From assembly GCA_964487395.1 (NCBI GenBank), contig CAZAQH010000046.1:1-17902 (forward strand): 17,902 bases of DNA, read 5' to 3'. The translations under genes were made by a program, and so were the position numbers. How positions within the stretch are numbered: position 1 is the stretch's first letter; each line of letters opens with the position of its first letter. This document shows, in pieces, positions 6,816-14,211 of this stretch. Under the pieces are notes generated by a model. The model ran no database searches. It was given only the letters and a program-made list of their open reading frames with translations, and was not told where the DNA came from. The stretch comes from RGIG8767 sp964487395 (GTDB lineage: Bacteria; Bacillota; Clostridia; Lachnospirales; Lachnospiraceae).

Positions 6816-8525
6816 GTGAAAACAATAATTGATCAAATTAATGAATTGAGTTTAATTCCGGTAATTTCATTGGATCGTGTAGAGGATGCATTACCTGTTG
6901 CAAAAGCATTATGTGATGGTGGACTTCCATGTGCAGAAGTAACTTTCCGTAAGCCAAGAGCAGAAGAATGCATTAAGATTATGCAGGAAAATTTCCCGGA
7001 TATGCTTGTTGGTGCAGGAACGGTACTGACATTAGAACAGGTAGATTTGGCAATAAAAGCTGGAGCCAAATTCATTGTAAGCCCCGGACTGAATACCAAT
7101 GTCGTAAAATATTGTATTGAAAAAAACATTCCGGTATTTCCAGGCTGTGCTAATCCAAGCGATATTGAGGCAGCACTTGAATTAGGACTTACTACGGTTA
7201 AATTTTTCCCGGCTGAAGTAATGGGTGGAACTGGCATGTTAAAAGCAATTTCCGCACCTTATCCGATGATGAAGTTTATCCCAACAGGCGGTATTTCCAG
7301 AAAGAATATTATTTCTTATTTGAAGAATAAAAATGTAGTTGCCTGTGGCGGCAGTTTTATGATTGATCAGGAAAAAATTAAAAACGGTCAGTTTGATGTG
7401 ATTACAAAACTTACAAAAGAAGCAATGGAACAGATTAACGAGTTTAAGAATCCTGTTAAAGAAGAAACCTTTACAAAACAGGAAAGCAATGTAAAAAATG
7501 AAAATAAAAAAGTAGTAACCTTTGGTGAAATTATGCTTCGTCTTGCACCGGAAGGATATTATCGTTTTTTACAGGCAGACAAATATGGTGCTACTTATGG
7601 CGGTGGAGAAGCCAATGTAGCCGTTTCACTTGCTAATTTTGGATTGGAATCCATGTATGTAACAAAACTTCCTACTCACGAAATCGGTCAGGCAGGTGTT
7701 AATTCTCTTCGTAGATTTGGTGTAGATACCTCTATGATTACAAGAGGCGGTGAGAGAGTTGGAATTTATTATTTAGAAAAAGGTGCAAGCCAGAGGCCAT
7801 CTAAAGTTATTTATGACCGTGCGGGTTCTGCGATTGCAATGGCAAAAAGAGAAGACTTTAACTGGGATAAGATATTTGAAGGAGCAGGATGGTTTCACTT
7901 TACAGGTATTACACCGGCACTTTCAGATGAACTTGCTGGTATTTGTGAGGAATCTTGCAAAGCAGCGAAAGCCAGAAATATTACAATCAGTTGTGATTTG
8001 AATTATCGTAATAAATTATGGTCCAAAGAAAAAGCCGGAGAAGTAATGGCTAAGTTATGTCAGTATGTAGATGTCTGCATTGCAAATGAAGAAGATGCTG
8101 CGGATGTATTTAACATTAAAGCAGATGGAACTGATGTAACATCAGGAAAAGTAAATCATGAAGGATACAAAGAAGTTGCAAGAAAATTAACAGAGCGTTT
8201 TCATTTTGAAAAGGTTGCGATTACACTTAGAACTTCACTTTCAGCAAATGATAATAACTGGGCTGCCATGTTGTACGATGGAAGCGATTATTATTTCAGC
8301 AAGGAATATAAAATACATATTGTTGACCGCGTTGGCGGAGGAGATTCTTTTGGAGCAGGTCTTATTTACTCCTGTTTACAAAATGCTTCCCCGCAGGACA
8401 TTATTGAATTTGCAGTGGCAGCCAGCTGCTTAAAGCATTCTATAGAAGGCGATTTCAATATGATTACAGTAGATGAAGTGAAAAAACTGGCCGGTGGAGA
8501 CAGCTCGGGCAGAGTACAAAGATAA
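6816..8525 (+). CDS. kdgA/kdgK: Fused KDPG aldolase and 2-keto-3-deoxygluconate kinase
   Basis: A single 569-residue frame joins two consecutive enzymes of KDG breakdown. Residues ~1-205 are class I KDPG aldolase (Eda/KdgA), which cleaves KDPG to pyruvate and glyceraldehyde 3-phosphate. The Schiff-base lysine is K129 in TVKFFPAE, and E41 with R45 (CAEVTFR) matches the catalytic Glu and binding Arg. A polar, charged linker of about 20 to 25 residues rich in K, E and N follows. From about 233 to the end is a PfkB/ribokinase-fold KDG kinase starting at VVTFGEIMLRL, with the ATP-site signature VGGGDSFGAG; D510 is the catalytic base. The kinase product is the aldolase substrate, so the fusion places the two steps together, in reverse order along the chain. 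It heads an operon with uxuB and uxaC. GTG start; no frameshift is visible at the junction. Confidence 0.93.
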   Translation: MKTIIDQINELSLIPVISLDRVEDALPVAKALCDGGLPCAEVTFRKPRAEECIKIMQENFPDMLVGAGTVLTLEQVDLAIKAGAKFIVSPGLNTNVVKYCIEKNIPVFPGCANPSDIEAALELGLTTVKFFPAEVMGGTGMLKAISAPYPMMKFIPTGGISRKNIISYLKNKNVVACGGSFMIDQEKIKNGQFDVITKLTKEAMEQINEFKNPVKEETFTKQESNVKNENKKVVTFGEIMLRLAPEGYYRFLQADKYGATYGGGEANVAVSLANFGLESMYVTKLPTHEIGQAGVNSLRRFGVDTSMITRGGERVGIYYLEKGASQRPSKVIYDRAGSAIAMAKREDFNWDKIFEGAGWFHFTGITPALSDELAGICEESCKAAKARNITISCDLNYRNKLWSKEKAGEVMAKLCQYVDVCIANEEDAADVFNIKADGTDVTSGKVNHEGYKEVARKLTERFHFEKVAITLRTSLSANDNNWAAMLYDGSDYYFSKEYKIHIVDRVGGGDSFGAGLIYSCLQNASPQDIIEFAVAASCLKHSIEGDFNMITVDEVKKLAGGDSSGRVQR

Positions 8526-8540
8526 TTTTGGAGGCATATG

Positions 8541-10157
8541 ATGCTTAAACTTAATGTAGAGGAATTAAAAAATAAAAATAAGTGGGAAGAATTAGGTATT
8601 CAAATACCAAAATTTGACTGCAAAGAAATGTCAGACTATACAAAAGAGCATCCGGTATGGATTCATTTTGGTGCAGGTAATATTTTCAGAGGTTTTATCG
8701 CCGTATTACAGCAGAGACTATTAAATGAAGGAAAAGAAAAAAGCGGAATTATTGCAGTAGATACGTTTGATTACGATATTATTGATAAAATCTATACACC
8801 ATTTGATAACCTTACATTAATGGTAGGGTTAAAGCCGGATGGCAATACGGATATGGAAATAGTTGGTTCGGTTGCAAAAGGGTTAAAAGCAGATTCTACA
8901 GATGAGCAAAGTATGAAGGCTCTTCGTGATATCTTTTGTAATAAAGAACTGCAGATGGCAAGTTTTACCATAACAGAAAAAGGTTATGCATTATATAACA
9001 TGAACAAGGAATTACTGCCAGTTGTACAAAAAGATATGACAGAAGGTCCTAAAAAAGCAGTACACGCAATGAGCATGGTTACCTCACTTTTGCTGGAGCG
9101 TTTTTTAAACGGAGCATATCCAATAGCAATGTGCAGTATGGATAACTGTAGCCATAATGGTGAGAAACTGCAAAGTTCCATTATTACGATCGCAAGGGAA
9201 TGGGAAAAGAATGGCTTTGTTTCAAAAGAATTTGTGAATTATCTTTTAGATGAAAAGAAAGTATCCTTCCCATGGAGTATGATTGATAAAATCACACCAA
9301 GACCGGCAGCTGTTATTGAAGAGAAACTTAATAAACTTGGAATTGAGAATATGGCACCCATTACAACGAGTAAGAATACGTTTATTGCACCATTTGTTAA
9401 TGCCGAGATTCCACAGTATCTTGTTATGGAAGATATTTTCCCTAATGGTCGTCCAGCACTTCAGGATGCAGGAGTTTATTTAACGGATAGAGATACGGTT
9501 AATAATACGGAAAAAATGAAGGTTACGACCTGCTTAAATCCATTACATACAGCCATGGCAGTATTTGGCTGTCTGCTTGGATATAATCACATTGCAAAAG
9601 AAATGCAGGATTTAGACATTAACAAACTGGTTGAAAGAATTGGTTATGTAGAGGGAATACCGGTTGTAGTAAATCCTAAGATTATTGATCCTATGGATTT
9701 TATTAAGGAAGTCATTGAACAGAGATTACCCAATCCTTATATTCCGGATATGCCACAAAGAATTGCAACAGACACCAGTTTAAAGATTCCAATTCGATTT
9801 GGAGAGACCATTAAATCATATGTATTAGCTGATGATAAAAAGGTTACGGATTTAATTGGTGTACCACTTGCAATTGCAGGATGGCTGCGTTATCTGCTTG
9901 CAGTAGATGATAATTTAGAAAAAATGGAAGTAAGTTCGGATCCGATGCTTGGAGCATTGCAGGATATTTTAAAGGATATCCAGGTTGGTAATCCACAAAG
10001 CTACCATGGTCAGATAAAAGAGATTCTTTCCAATGAAACAATTTTTGCACAGGATTTATGTAAGGTAGGATTATGTGATAAAATAGAAGAAATGTTTGTG
10101 AAAATGCTCGCCGGTAAGGGAGCCGTACGTAATACACTGCATTCTTATATTGGATAA
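8541..10157 (+). CDS. uxuB: Fructuronate reductase (D-mannonate oxidoreductase)
   Basis: This 538-residue NAD-dependent enzyme of the long-chain mannitol dehydrogenase family interconverts D-fructuronate and D-mannonate. The dinucleotide site is IHFGAGNIFRGF near the N-terminus. The block KVTTCLNPLH (K327, N333, H336) corresponds to the family's catalytic Lys, Asn and His region, with one residue more between Lys and Asn than in mannitol dehydrogenases as I recall them. Adjacent ATGs at 8538 and 8541 are both in frame; GGAGG (8530-8534) is 6 bases from the second and only 3 from the first, so 8541 is preferred. The gene lies 15 bp after the aldolase-kinase gene and before uxaC, which supplies its substrate. 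Tagaturonate reductase (UxaB) or mannitol dehydrogenase are related alternatives; the neighbours favour UxuB. Confidence 0.9.
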   Translation: MLKLNVEELKNKNKWEELGIQIPKFDCKEMSDYTKEHPVWIHFGAGNIFRGFIAVLQQRLLNEGKEKSGIIAVDTFDYDIIDKIYTPFDNLTLMVGLKPDGNTDMEIVGSVAKGLKADSTDEQSMKALRDIFCNKELQMASFTITEKGYALYNMNKELLPVVQKDMTEGPKKAVHAMSMVTSLLLERFLNGAYPIAMCSMDNCSHNGEKLQSSIITIAREWEKNGFVSKEFVNYLLDEKKVSFPWSMIDKITPRPAAVIEEKLNKLGIENMAPITTSKNTFIAPFVNAEIPQYLVMEDIFPNGRPALQDAGVYLTDRDTVNNTEKMKVTTCLNPLHTAMAVFGCLLGYNHIAKEMQDLDINKLVERIGYVEGIPVVVNPKIIDPMDFIKEVIEQRLPNPYIPDMPQRIATDTSLKIPIRFGETIKSYVLADDKKVTDLIGVPLAIAGWLRYLLAVDDNLEKMEVSSDPMLGALQDILKDIQVGNPQSYHGQIKEILSNETIFAQDLCKVGLCDKIEEMFVKMLAGKGAVRNTLHSYIG

Positions 10158-10175
10158 TAGAAGAAGGAAAAGAAT

Positions 10176-11579
10176 ATGAAAGACTTTTTAGATAATGATT
10201 TTCTCTTAACAACCAAAACAGCACAGCATTTATATCATTCCTATGCTGAAAAAATGCCAATTATAGATTACCATTGTCATATCAGCCCTAAGGAAATCTA
10301 TGAAGATATTAAGTTTGAGAATCTGACACAGCTTTGGCTTTTGGGAGATCACTATAAATGGCGTCAGATGCGTGCTAACGGTGTAGAAGAACAATACATA
10401 ACCGGTGATGCCTCTGACTATGATAAGTTTGTGAAATGGGCAGAAACGCTTGATAAAGCCATTGGCAATCCACTCTACCACTGGAGCCATTTAGAACTTA
10501 GAAGATATTTTGGCTACAAAGGAATATTAAGCAGTAAAAATGCATTAGAAGTATGGAATTTCTGTAATGAGCAGTTAAAGAATAATCCATGCAGTGCCAG
10601 AAGTCTGATTTTGCGTTCCAATGTTACGCATATCTGTACAACAGATGACCCAATTGATGATTTGCAGTATCATAAGGCAATCGCAGAGGATACCACATTT
10701 GCAGTAAAGGTATTACCTACCTTTCGTCCTGATTTAGCAGGTGAAGTGGAAAAAGAAACATATCCTGAATATATTGCAAAATTGGAAGAAATCAGTGGTG
10801 TTACGATTACTTCTTTTAAGGATGTAAAGGCAGCATTAAAAACTAGAATGGAATATTTTGCATCAGCTGGATGCAAAATTGCAGACCATGGTTTAAATCA
10901 TATTGCTTATGTTTCGATGGAAGAGAGCAAGATAGAAGAAATATTTAAAAAAGCGTTGAAAAGACAAAATATTACATCAATAGAGGCAGACGCACTTCGT
11001 TGCAATCTTTTGATGTTTTGTGCAGCAGAATATCACAGGCTAAATTGGGCAATGCAGCTTCATTATGGCTGTAAGCGTGATAATAACACAAGACAACTTA
11101 AAAATCTTGGTGTTAATACAGGTTTTGACTGTATTAATTCCGAAACGTCATCAAAAGAACTGGCGGATATGCTGGATGCACTGGATGTAGAAAATAAACT
11201 TCCAAAGACAATACTTTATTCTTTAAATCCTGTGGATAATGCATATATTGGAACGATTATTGGTTGTTTCATGGGAGAAGGTATGAAAGGAAAGGTACAG
11301 CATGGATGTGCATGGTGGTTTAATGACAATAAAACAGGAATTCAGGAGCAGATGACTTCACTTGCAAATCTTGGCCTTTTAGGTAACTTTATTGGAATGC
11401 TTACCGATTCCAGAAGCTTTTTATCCTATGTAAGACATGAATATTTCAGGAGAATTTTATGTGAGATGATTGGTAACTGGGTAGAAAATGGAGAATATCC
11501 AAACGATGAAGAAGTGTTACAATCAATCGTAGAAAACATTTGCTATCATAATGCAAAAGAATATTTTGAATTCAAATAA
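10176..11579 (+). CDS. uxaC: Glucuronate isomerase
   Basis: Uronate isomerase converts D-glucuronate to D-fructuronate (and D-galacturonate to D-tagaturonate), the first intracellular step after AguA releases glucuronate. The 467 residues match the family's usual length. IIDYHCHISPKEI near the N-terminus gives the HxH metal motif (H33, H35) of the amidohydrolase fold, and the next block (LTQLWLLGDHYKWRQMRANG) is highly typical of UxaC. ATG follows a GAAGGA Shine-Dalgarno sequence, 18 bp after uxuB. This is the last gene of the operon and is followed directly by a strong hairpin. Identification is very safe; use on galacturonate is possible but no uxaB or uxaA is seen here. Confidence 0.96.
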   Translation: MKDFLDNDFLLTTKTAQHLYHSYAEKMPIIDYHCHISPKEIYEDIKFENLTQLWLLGDHYKWRQMRANGVEEQYITGDASDYDKFVKWAETLDKAIGNPLYHWSHLELRRYFGYKGILSSKNALEVWNFCNEQLKNNPCSARSLILRSNVTHICTTDDPIDDLQYHKAIAEDTTFAVKVLPTFRPDLAGEVEKETYPEYIAKLEEISGVTITSFKDVKAALKTRMEYFASAGCKIADHGLNHIAYVSMEESKIEEIFKKALKRQNITSIEADALRCNLLMFCAAEYHRLNWAMQLHYGCKRDNNTRQLKNLGVNTGFDCINSETSSKELADMLDALDVENKLPKTILYSLNPVDNAYIGTIIGCFMGEGMKGKVQHGCAWWFNDNKTGIQEQMTSLANLGLLGNFIGMLTDSRSFLSYVRHEYFRRILCEMIGNWVENGEYPNDEEVLQSIVENICYHNAKEYFEFK

Positions 11580-11581
11580 TG

Positions 11582-11627
11582 AAATGGCAGCAACTTACGA
11601 AATAGTAAGTGTGCTGCCATTTTTTTT
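11582..11627 (+). terminator. Strong terminator after uxaC, overlapping the convergent gene's 3' end
   Basis: AAATGGCAGCAACTTAC (11582-11598) pairs with GTAAGT and TGCTGCCATTT (11605-11622) over 17 bp with one bulged G. The loop is GAAATA and a T run extends to 11627. The stop codon and last codons of the - strand metallopeptidase gene lie in the hairpin. On the - strand the following T run is poor, so it mainly serves uxaC. Confidence 0.87.
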
Positions 11628-12185
11628 GAGCCAGTCACGATATATTTTATAGTCAGGCATAATGCTCTCGACCTTATTCCAAAAGTCTTTGGAGTGATTC
11701 ATATGTGTAATATGGCAAAGTTCATGCACGACAACATAATCAAGGACGCGGGGCGGTGCTAACATGAGACGCCAGTTAAAGGAGAGAGTTCCTTTGCTGC
11801 TACAGCTTCCCCAACGGGTCTTTTGGTCACGAATCACAATTCTTTGATATCTGCCACCGGTTAGTTTGATGTAATACTCCACGCGTTTGGGAAAATACTC
11901 AGACGCCGCTTTTTTGTATTGTTTTTCCAGGTATTTAATCTGGGGATCTTGTGAAACGACAATGGGAGTAGCATTTTTCTGCTTCTCATACATTTTAAGA
12001 ATCCAGTCTTTTTTCTCTTTTAATATACTATCAAGTTGGAAAGCCGGTAAATATTTGGGAATTCGTACCAGAATCATTCCACCGGGTTTTATTTCGATTC
12101 CAACAGATTTACGCTTGCTTTTAATTATCTGATAGGGAAGAGAATAGGATTTGCCGTTATGTACAATCTTTATTTCAGGATTCAT
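11595..12185 (-). CDS. YgjP-like M48-type metallopeptidase (DUF45)
   Basis: This 196-residue protein belongs to the YgjP/DUF45 family of predicted zinc metallopeptidases. The C-terminal part carries VVHELCHITHMNHSKDFW, where H154, E155 and H158 form HExxH and H164 of the NH motif is the expected third ligand. KTRWGSCSSKGTLSFNWRLMLAP just upstream is the other family hallmark. There is no signal peptide or membrane segment, so it should be cytoplasmic; the physiological substrate is unknown in the family as far as I know. On the - strand GGAGG (12199-12203) lies 13 bases before the ATG, which is long. Its stop codon falls inside the uxaC terminator. It diverges from thiN through a very compact promoter region. 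Confidence 0.9.
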   Translation of the reverse strand: MNPEIKIVHNGKSYSLPYQIIKSKRKSVGIEIKPGGMILVRIPKYLPAFQLDSILKEKKDWILKMYEKQKNATPIVVSQDPQIKYLEKQYKKAASEYFPKRVEYYIKLTGGRYQRIVIRDQKTRWGSCSSKGTLSFNWRLMLAPPRVLDYVVVHELCHITHMNHSKDFWNKVESIMPDYKIYRDWLKKNGSTLTIS

Positions 12186-12213
12186 TGATTATTCTTTGCC
12201 TCCACGATATACT
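12185..12213 (+). promoter_or_regulatory. Predicted promoter for thiN
   Basis: TTGATT (12185-12190), a 17-bp spacer and TATACT (12208-12213). The predicted start near 12220 leaves a short leader with GGAGG at 12233-12237. It overlaps the divergent promoter. Confidence 0.42.
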
Positions 12214-12240
12214 AATAGTATTGTAACATGATGGAGGCAA
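12196..12240. repeat. Nested inverted repeats between divergent genes
   Basis: TTGCCTCCA (12196-12204) is the exact reverse complement of TGGAGGCAA (12232-12240). Centred between them is the palindrome ATACTA-A-TAGTAT (12209-12221). Each outer arm contains the Shine-Dalgarno sequence of one divergent gene, and the inner palindrome touches both -10 boxes. Five of the nine arm bases are explained by the ribosome sites alone. Confidence 0.5.
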
Positions 12241-12247
12241 TTTGCAA
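12220..12247 (-). promoter_or_regulatory. Predicted promoter for the YgjP-like gene
   Basis: Read on the - strand, TTGCAA (12242-12247) and TACAAT (12220-12225) are 16 bp apart. The start near 12213 leaves a leader carrying GGAGG at 12199-12203. Confidence 0.42.
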
Positions 12248-12248
12248 A

Positions 12249-12788
12249 ATGGAACAGCGTAAAAAAACATCAGAAAAATGGATATTGATTGGTGCCGGTG
12301 AGTGCCACCTGGACGAGATTAAGATAGATGAAAATGCATGTCTTGTGGCAGTTGANNNNNNNNNNNNNNNNNNNNNNNNNNNNNNNNNNNNNNNNNNNNN
12401 NNNNNNNNNNNNNNNNNNNNNNNNNNNNNNNNNNNNNNNNNNNNNNNNNNNNNNNAATCGATTAGAGCATACAATAGCCAATATTCAGTGCCTTGTATTT
12501 ATAAAGGAAAATGGAGGCTTTGGATACTTAAGAGATAAGGATACCTGTGTATATGTTCTGCAGAACGAAACGATGCAGTATGAAGAGACAAAGACAGGAT
12601 ATTTTTCCGTGTTCGCCATGGGAGAAAAGGCAGATGGAATTTATATAAAGGGAATGAAATATCCGCTTTCTAATGCGACTATTACGGATTCCTTTCCGAT
12701 AGGAGTAAGCAATGAATTTACAGGAAAAAAGGCAGAGGTGAGCGTTGGAAAAAACAAAGTGCTTGTAATTGAATCATCTAAACAATAA
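12249..12788 (+). CDS. thiN: Thiamine pyrophosphokinase, interrupted by assembly gap
   Basis: Thiamine pyrophosphokinase makes thiamine diphosphate from thiamine and ATP in the cytoplasm. Before the gap only the start of the ATP-binding domain is seen (WILIGAGECHLDEI...LVAV). After it, NRLEHTIANI matches the family R-x-D/E-H-T-x-A-N-I block, and GIYIKGMKYPLSNATI with IGVSNEFTGKKAEVSV is the typical beta-rich thiamine-binding C-terminus. The usual length is about 210 residues. The N run stands for 33-34 codons, whereas roughly 70 residues, including the DG and GDxDS blocks, are missing, so the gap length is probably a placeholder and the match of frame across it fortuitous. ATG 12249 behind GGAGG (11-base spacing) is preferred over ATG 12228, which lies upstream of that site. 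The gene ends before a strong terminator. Confidence 0.85.
   Translation: MEQRKKTSEKWILIGAGECHLDEIKIDENACLVAVXXXXXXXXXXXXXXXXXXXXXXXXXXXXXXXXXXNRLEHTIANIQCLVFIKENGGFGYLRDKDTCVYVLQNETMQYEETKTGYFSVFAMGEKADGIYIKGMKYPLSNATITDSFPIGVSNEFTGKKAEVSVGKNKVLVIESSKQ
12356..12455. other. Assembly gap of 100 N
   Basis: Exactly 100 undetermined bases interrupt thiN. A round 100 is the common convention for a scaffold gap of unknown size. Confidence 0.98.
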
Positions 12789-12820
12789 AGGTTTCGTTTG
12801 GAAAATTATTATATGTTCTT

Positions 12821-12854
12821 ACAATAAAAGACACCGAAAGGTGTCTTTTATTGT
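12821..12854. terminator. Bidirectional terminator between thiN and the CDF transporter
   Basis: ACAATAAAAGACACC (12821-12835) pairs perfectly with GGTGTCTTTTATTGT (12840-12854) across a GAAA tetraloop. The symmetric A and T tracts suit termination of both convergent genes. Confidence 0.85.
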
Positions 12855-12860
12855 AGAAAT

Positions 12861-14027
12861 CTATATGTAAGTATGGTCAATTTGAATGACGGTAAAATAA
12901 GTGGGACTGATTTTTTGAAGTTCCTGCGTGATTTCTTTTTTTAGTTCATCATCCGTTAGTTTGAAGTGATAAGGAACTAAAACATCGAAAATGAGATTCG
13001 TATGCGTAGGACCTTTTACCATTCTAAAATCATGAAAATGCAGTTCTTCATCAATCGATATAATAATTCTGGATAATTGTTCCTTTAATGTATTCATCTG
13101 TTCATCATCGGTTACGATTGGATCCATATGGATAACGGCTTCGCAGTTTAATTCTTCCCTTAGTACAGTTTCAATCTGGTCGATGGTATCGTGAATCTCT
13201 AAAATATTGCCTTTTGAGGAAACCTCGGCATGAAGAGAAATCATAATACGTCCGGGACCATAATTATGTACCACAAGGTCATGAATGCCAAGAACCATAT
13301 CATAGGACATCACAATTCGTTCAATTTCATCAACAAATGATTTTTCCGGAGCCTGACCTAATAATGGATTAATGGTATCCTTTGCTGCACCAATACCGGA
13401 ATAACAGATAAAGGCACCAACCAGTAAACCACAGTACCCGTCAATTTGATATCCGGTACCTTCTGATATTAAAATAGAAAGCAGAACGAGCAGAGTGGAA
13501 GCCGTATCGGAACGACTGTCAAGTGCCGTTGCATGCATGGCAACACTGTCGATTCGTTTGCCGATTTTGTGGTTATAATAGGACATGTATAATTTCACTA
13601 AAATAGAAACGACTAATATAAGAACGACAAGCAGGCTTCCCTGTGTATCCTGTGGATGCAATATTTTATCAAATGAGTTTTTAATTAATTCGACACCCAT
13701 TAATAAAATAGCAAATGCCACAATCAAACCTGATAAATATTCAATTCGCCCATGTCCAAATGGATGGTCAGGGTCAGGCTTTTGACCGGCTAACTTAAAT
13801 CCAATCAACGTGATAAAGGAAGAACCGGCATCGGAGAGGTTATTAAAAGCATCCGCTGTTATGGCAATGGAATTGCTGATGGTGCCTGCAATAAATTTAC
13901 CTAAGAATAATAAAACATTTAATCCAATGCCAACGCAGCCACATAGAATTCCATAGGCCTGTCGAACGTGTGGAGATTTTACATTTTCATAATCGTGGAT
14001 AAATAATTTTGATAATAATGTTATCAT
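12861..14027 (-). CDS. Cation diffusion facilitator transporter, manganese-type metal site
   Basis: This 388-residue CDF protein exports divalent metal ions across the cytoplasmic membrane, usually by proton exchange. Hydrophobic segments begin near residues 25-55, 68-80, 98-118, 131-150, 176-188 and 198-212, fitting six helices. Conserved blocks are DPDHPFGHGRIEYLSG and the TM2 and TM5 metal sites. Aligned by motif to YiiP, TM2 gives N62-x3-D66 (FNNLSDAGSS) and TM5 gives D170-x3-D174 (ALDSRSDT). Zinc CDFs commonly have His-Asp or Asp-Asp with His-Asp, whereas N-D/D-D is the pattern I recall for manganese exporters such as streptococcal MntE. Mn2+ efflux is thus the preferred inference. The C-terminal cytoplasmic region is about 90 residues longer than in minimal CDFs. 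AAGGG precedes the ATG. It diverges from gpmI. Confidence 0.92.
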   Translation of the reverse strand: MITLLSKLFIHDYENVKSPHVRQAYGILCGCVGIGLNVLLFLGKFIAGTISNSIAITADAFNNLSDAGSSFITLIGFKLAGQKPDPDHPFGHGRIEYLSGLIVAFAILLMGVELIKNSFDKILHPQDTQGSLLVVLILVVSILVKLYMSYYNHKIGKRIDSVAMHATALDSRSDTASTLLVLLSILISEGTGYQIDGYCGLLVGAFICYSGIGAAKDTINPLLGQAPEKSFVDEIERIVMSYDMVLGIHDLVVHNYGPGRIMISLHAEVSSKGNILEIHDTIDQIETVLREELNCEAVIHMDPIVTDDEQMNTLKEQLSRIIISIDEELHFHDFRMVKGPTHTNLIFDVLVPYHFKLTDDELKKEITQELQKISPTYFTVIQIDHTYI

Positions 14028-14060
14028 ATCGTTATCCCTTCTTTCAAAATAATTAGTATT

Positions 14061-14089
14061 ATTGTATGATGTTTAAAGGGATTTGACAA
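14061..14089 (-). promoter_or_regulatory. Predicted promoter of the CDF transporter gene
   Basis: On the - strand TTGTCA (14084-14089) and TACAAT (14061-14066) are exactly 17 bp apart, about 27 bases of leader before the ATG. Confidence 0.55.
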
Positions 14090-14097
14090 TCTTTATA

Positions 14098-14127
14098 TTG
14101 CAAGAAAATTGTATTAAGTGTTATAAT
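14098..14127 (+). promoter_or_regulatory. Predicted promoter of gpmI
   Basis: TTGCAA (14098-14103) and a perfect TATAAT (14122-14127) are 18 bp apart. The -35 box is only 8 bases from that of the divergent CDF promoter. The leader to the ATG is about 78 bases with no hairpin I can support. Confidence 0.6.
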
Positions 14128-14211
14128 TCTTCACAGTGATGCTTTATCAAAAAAGTAATCAGTGAACTTTAGTAAAAAAGAAGTAGAAAAAAGAAATGGA
14201 GAGTATTAAAA

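Noticed and set aside
6833..7237. Open frame of 134 codons on the - strand
   Set aside because: It is fully antisense to the conserved KDPG aldolase domain; composition is that of a shadow frame.
9844..10260. Open frame of 138 codons on the - strand across the uxuB/uxaC junction
   Set aside because: It lies antisense to two strongly conserved genes, has no ribosome site and gives no recognisable protein.
12212..12481. Open frame on the - strand through the N run
   Set aside because: More than a third of it is undetermined sequence, and it opposes thiN, which is recognisable on both sides of the gap.
14083..14088. TTGACA as -35 box of a gpmI promoter
   Set aside because: At 17 bp downstream the sequence is AAATTG, not a -10 box. 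TTGCAA (14098) with TATAAT (14122) fits, and the same bases serve the divergent CDF promoter.
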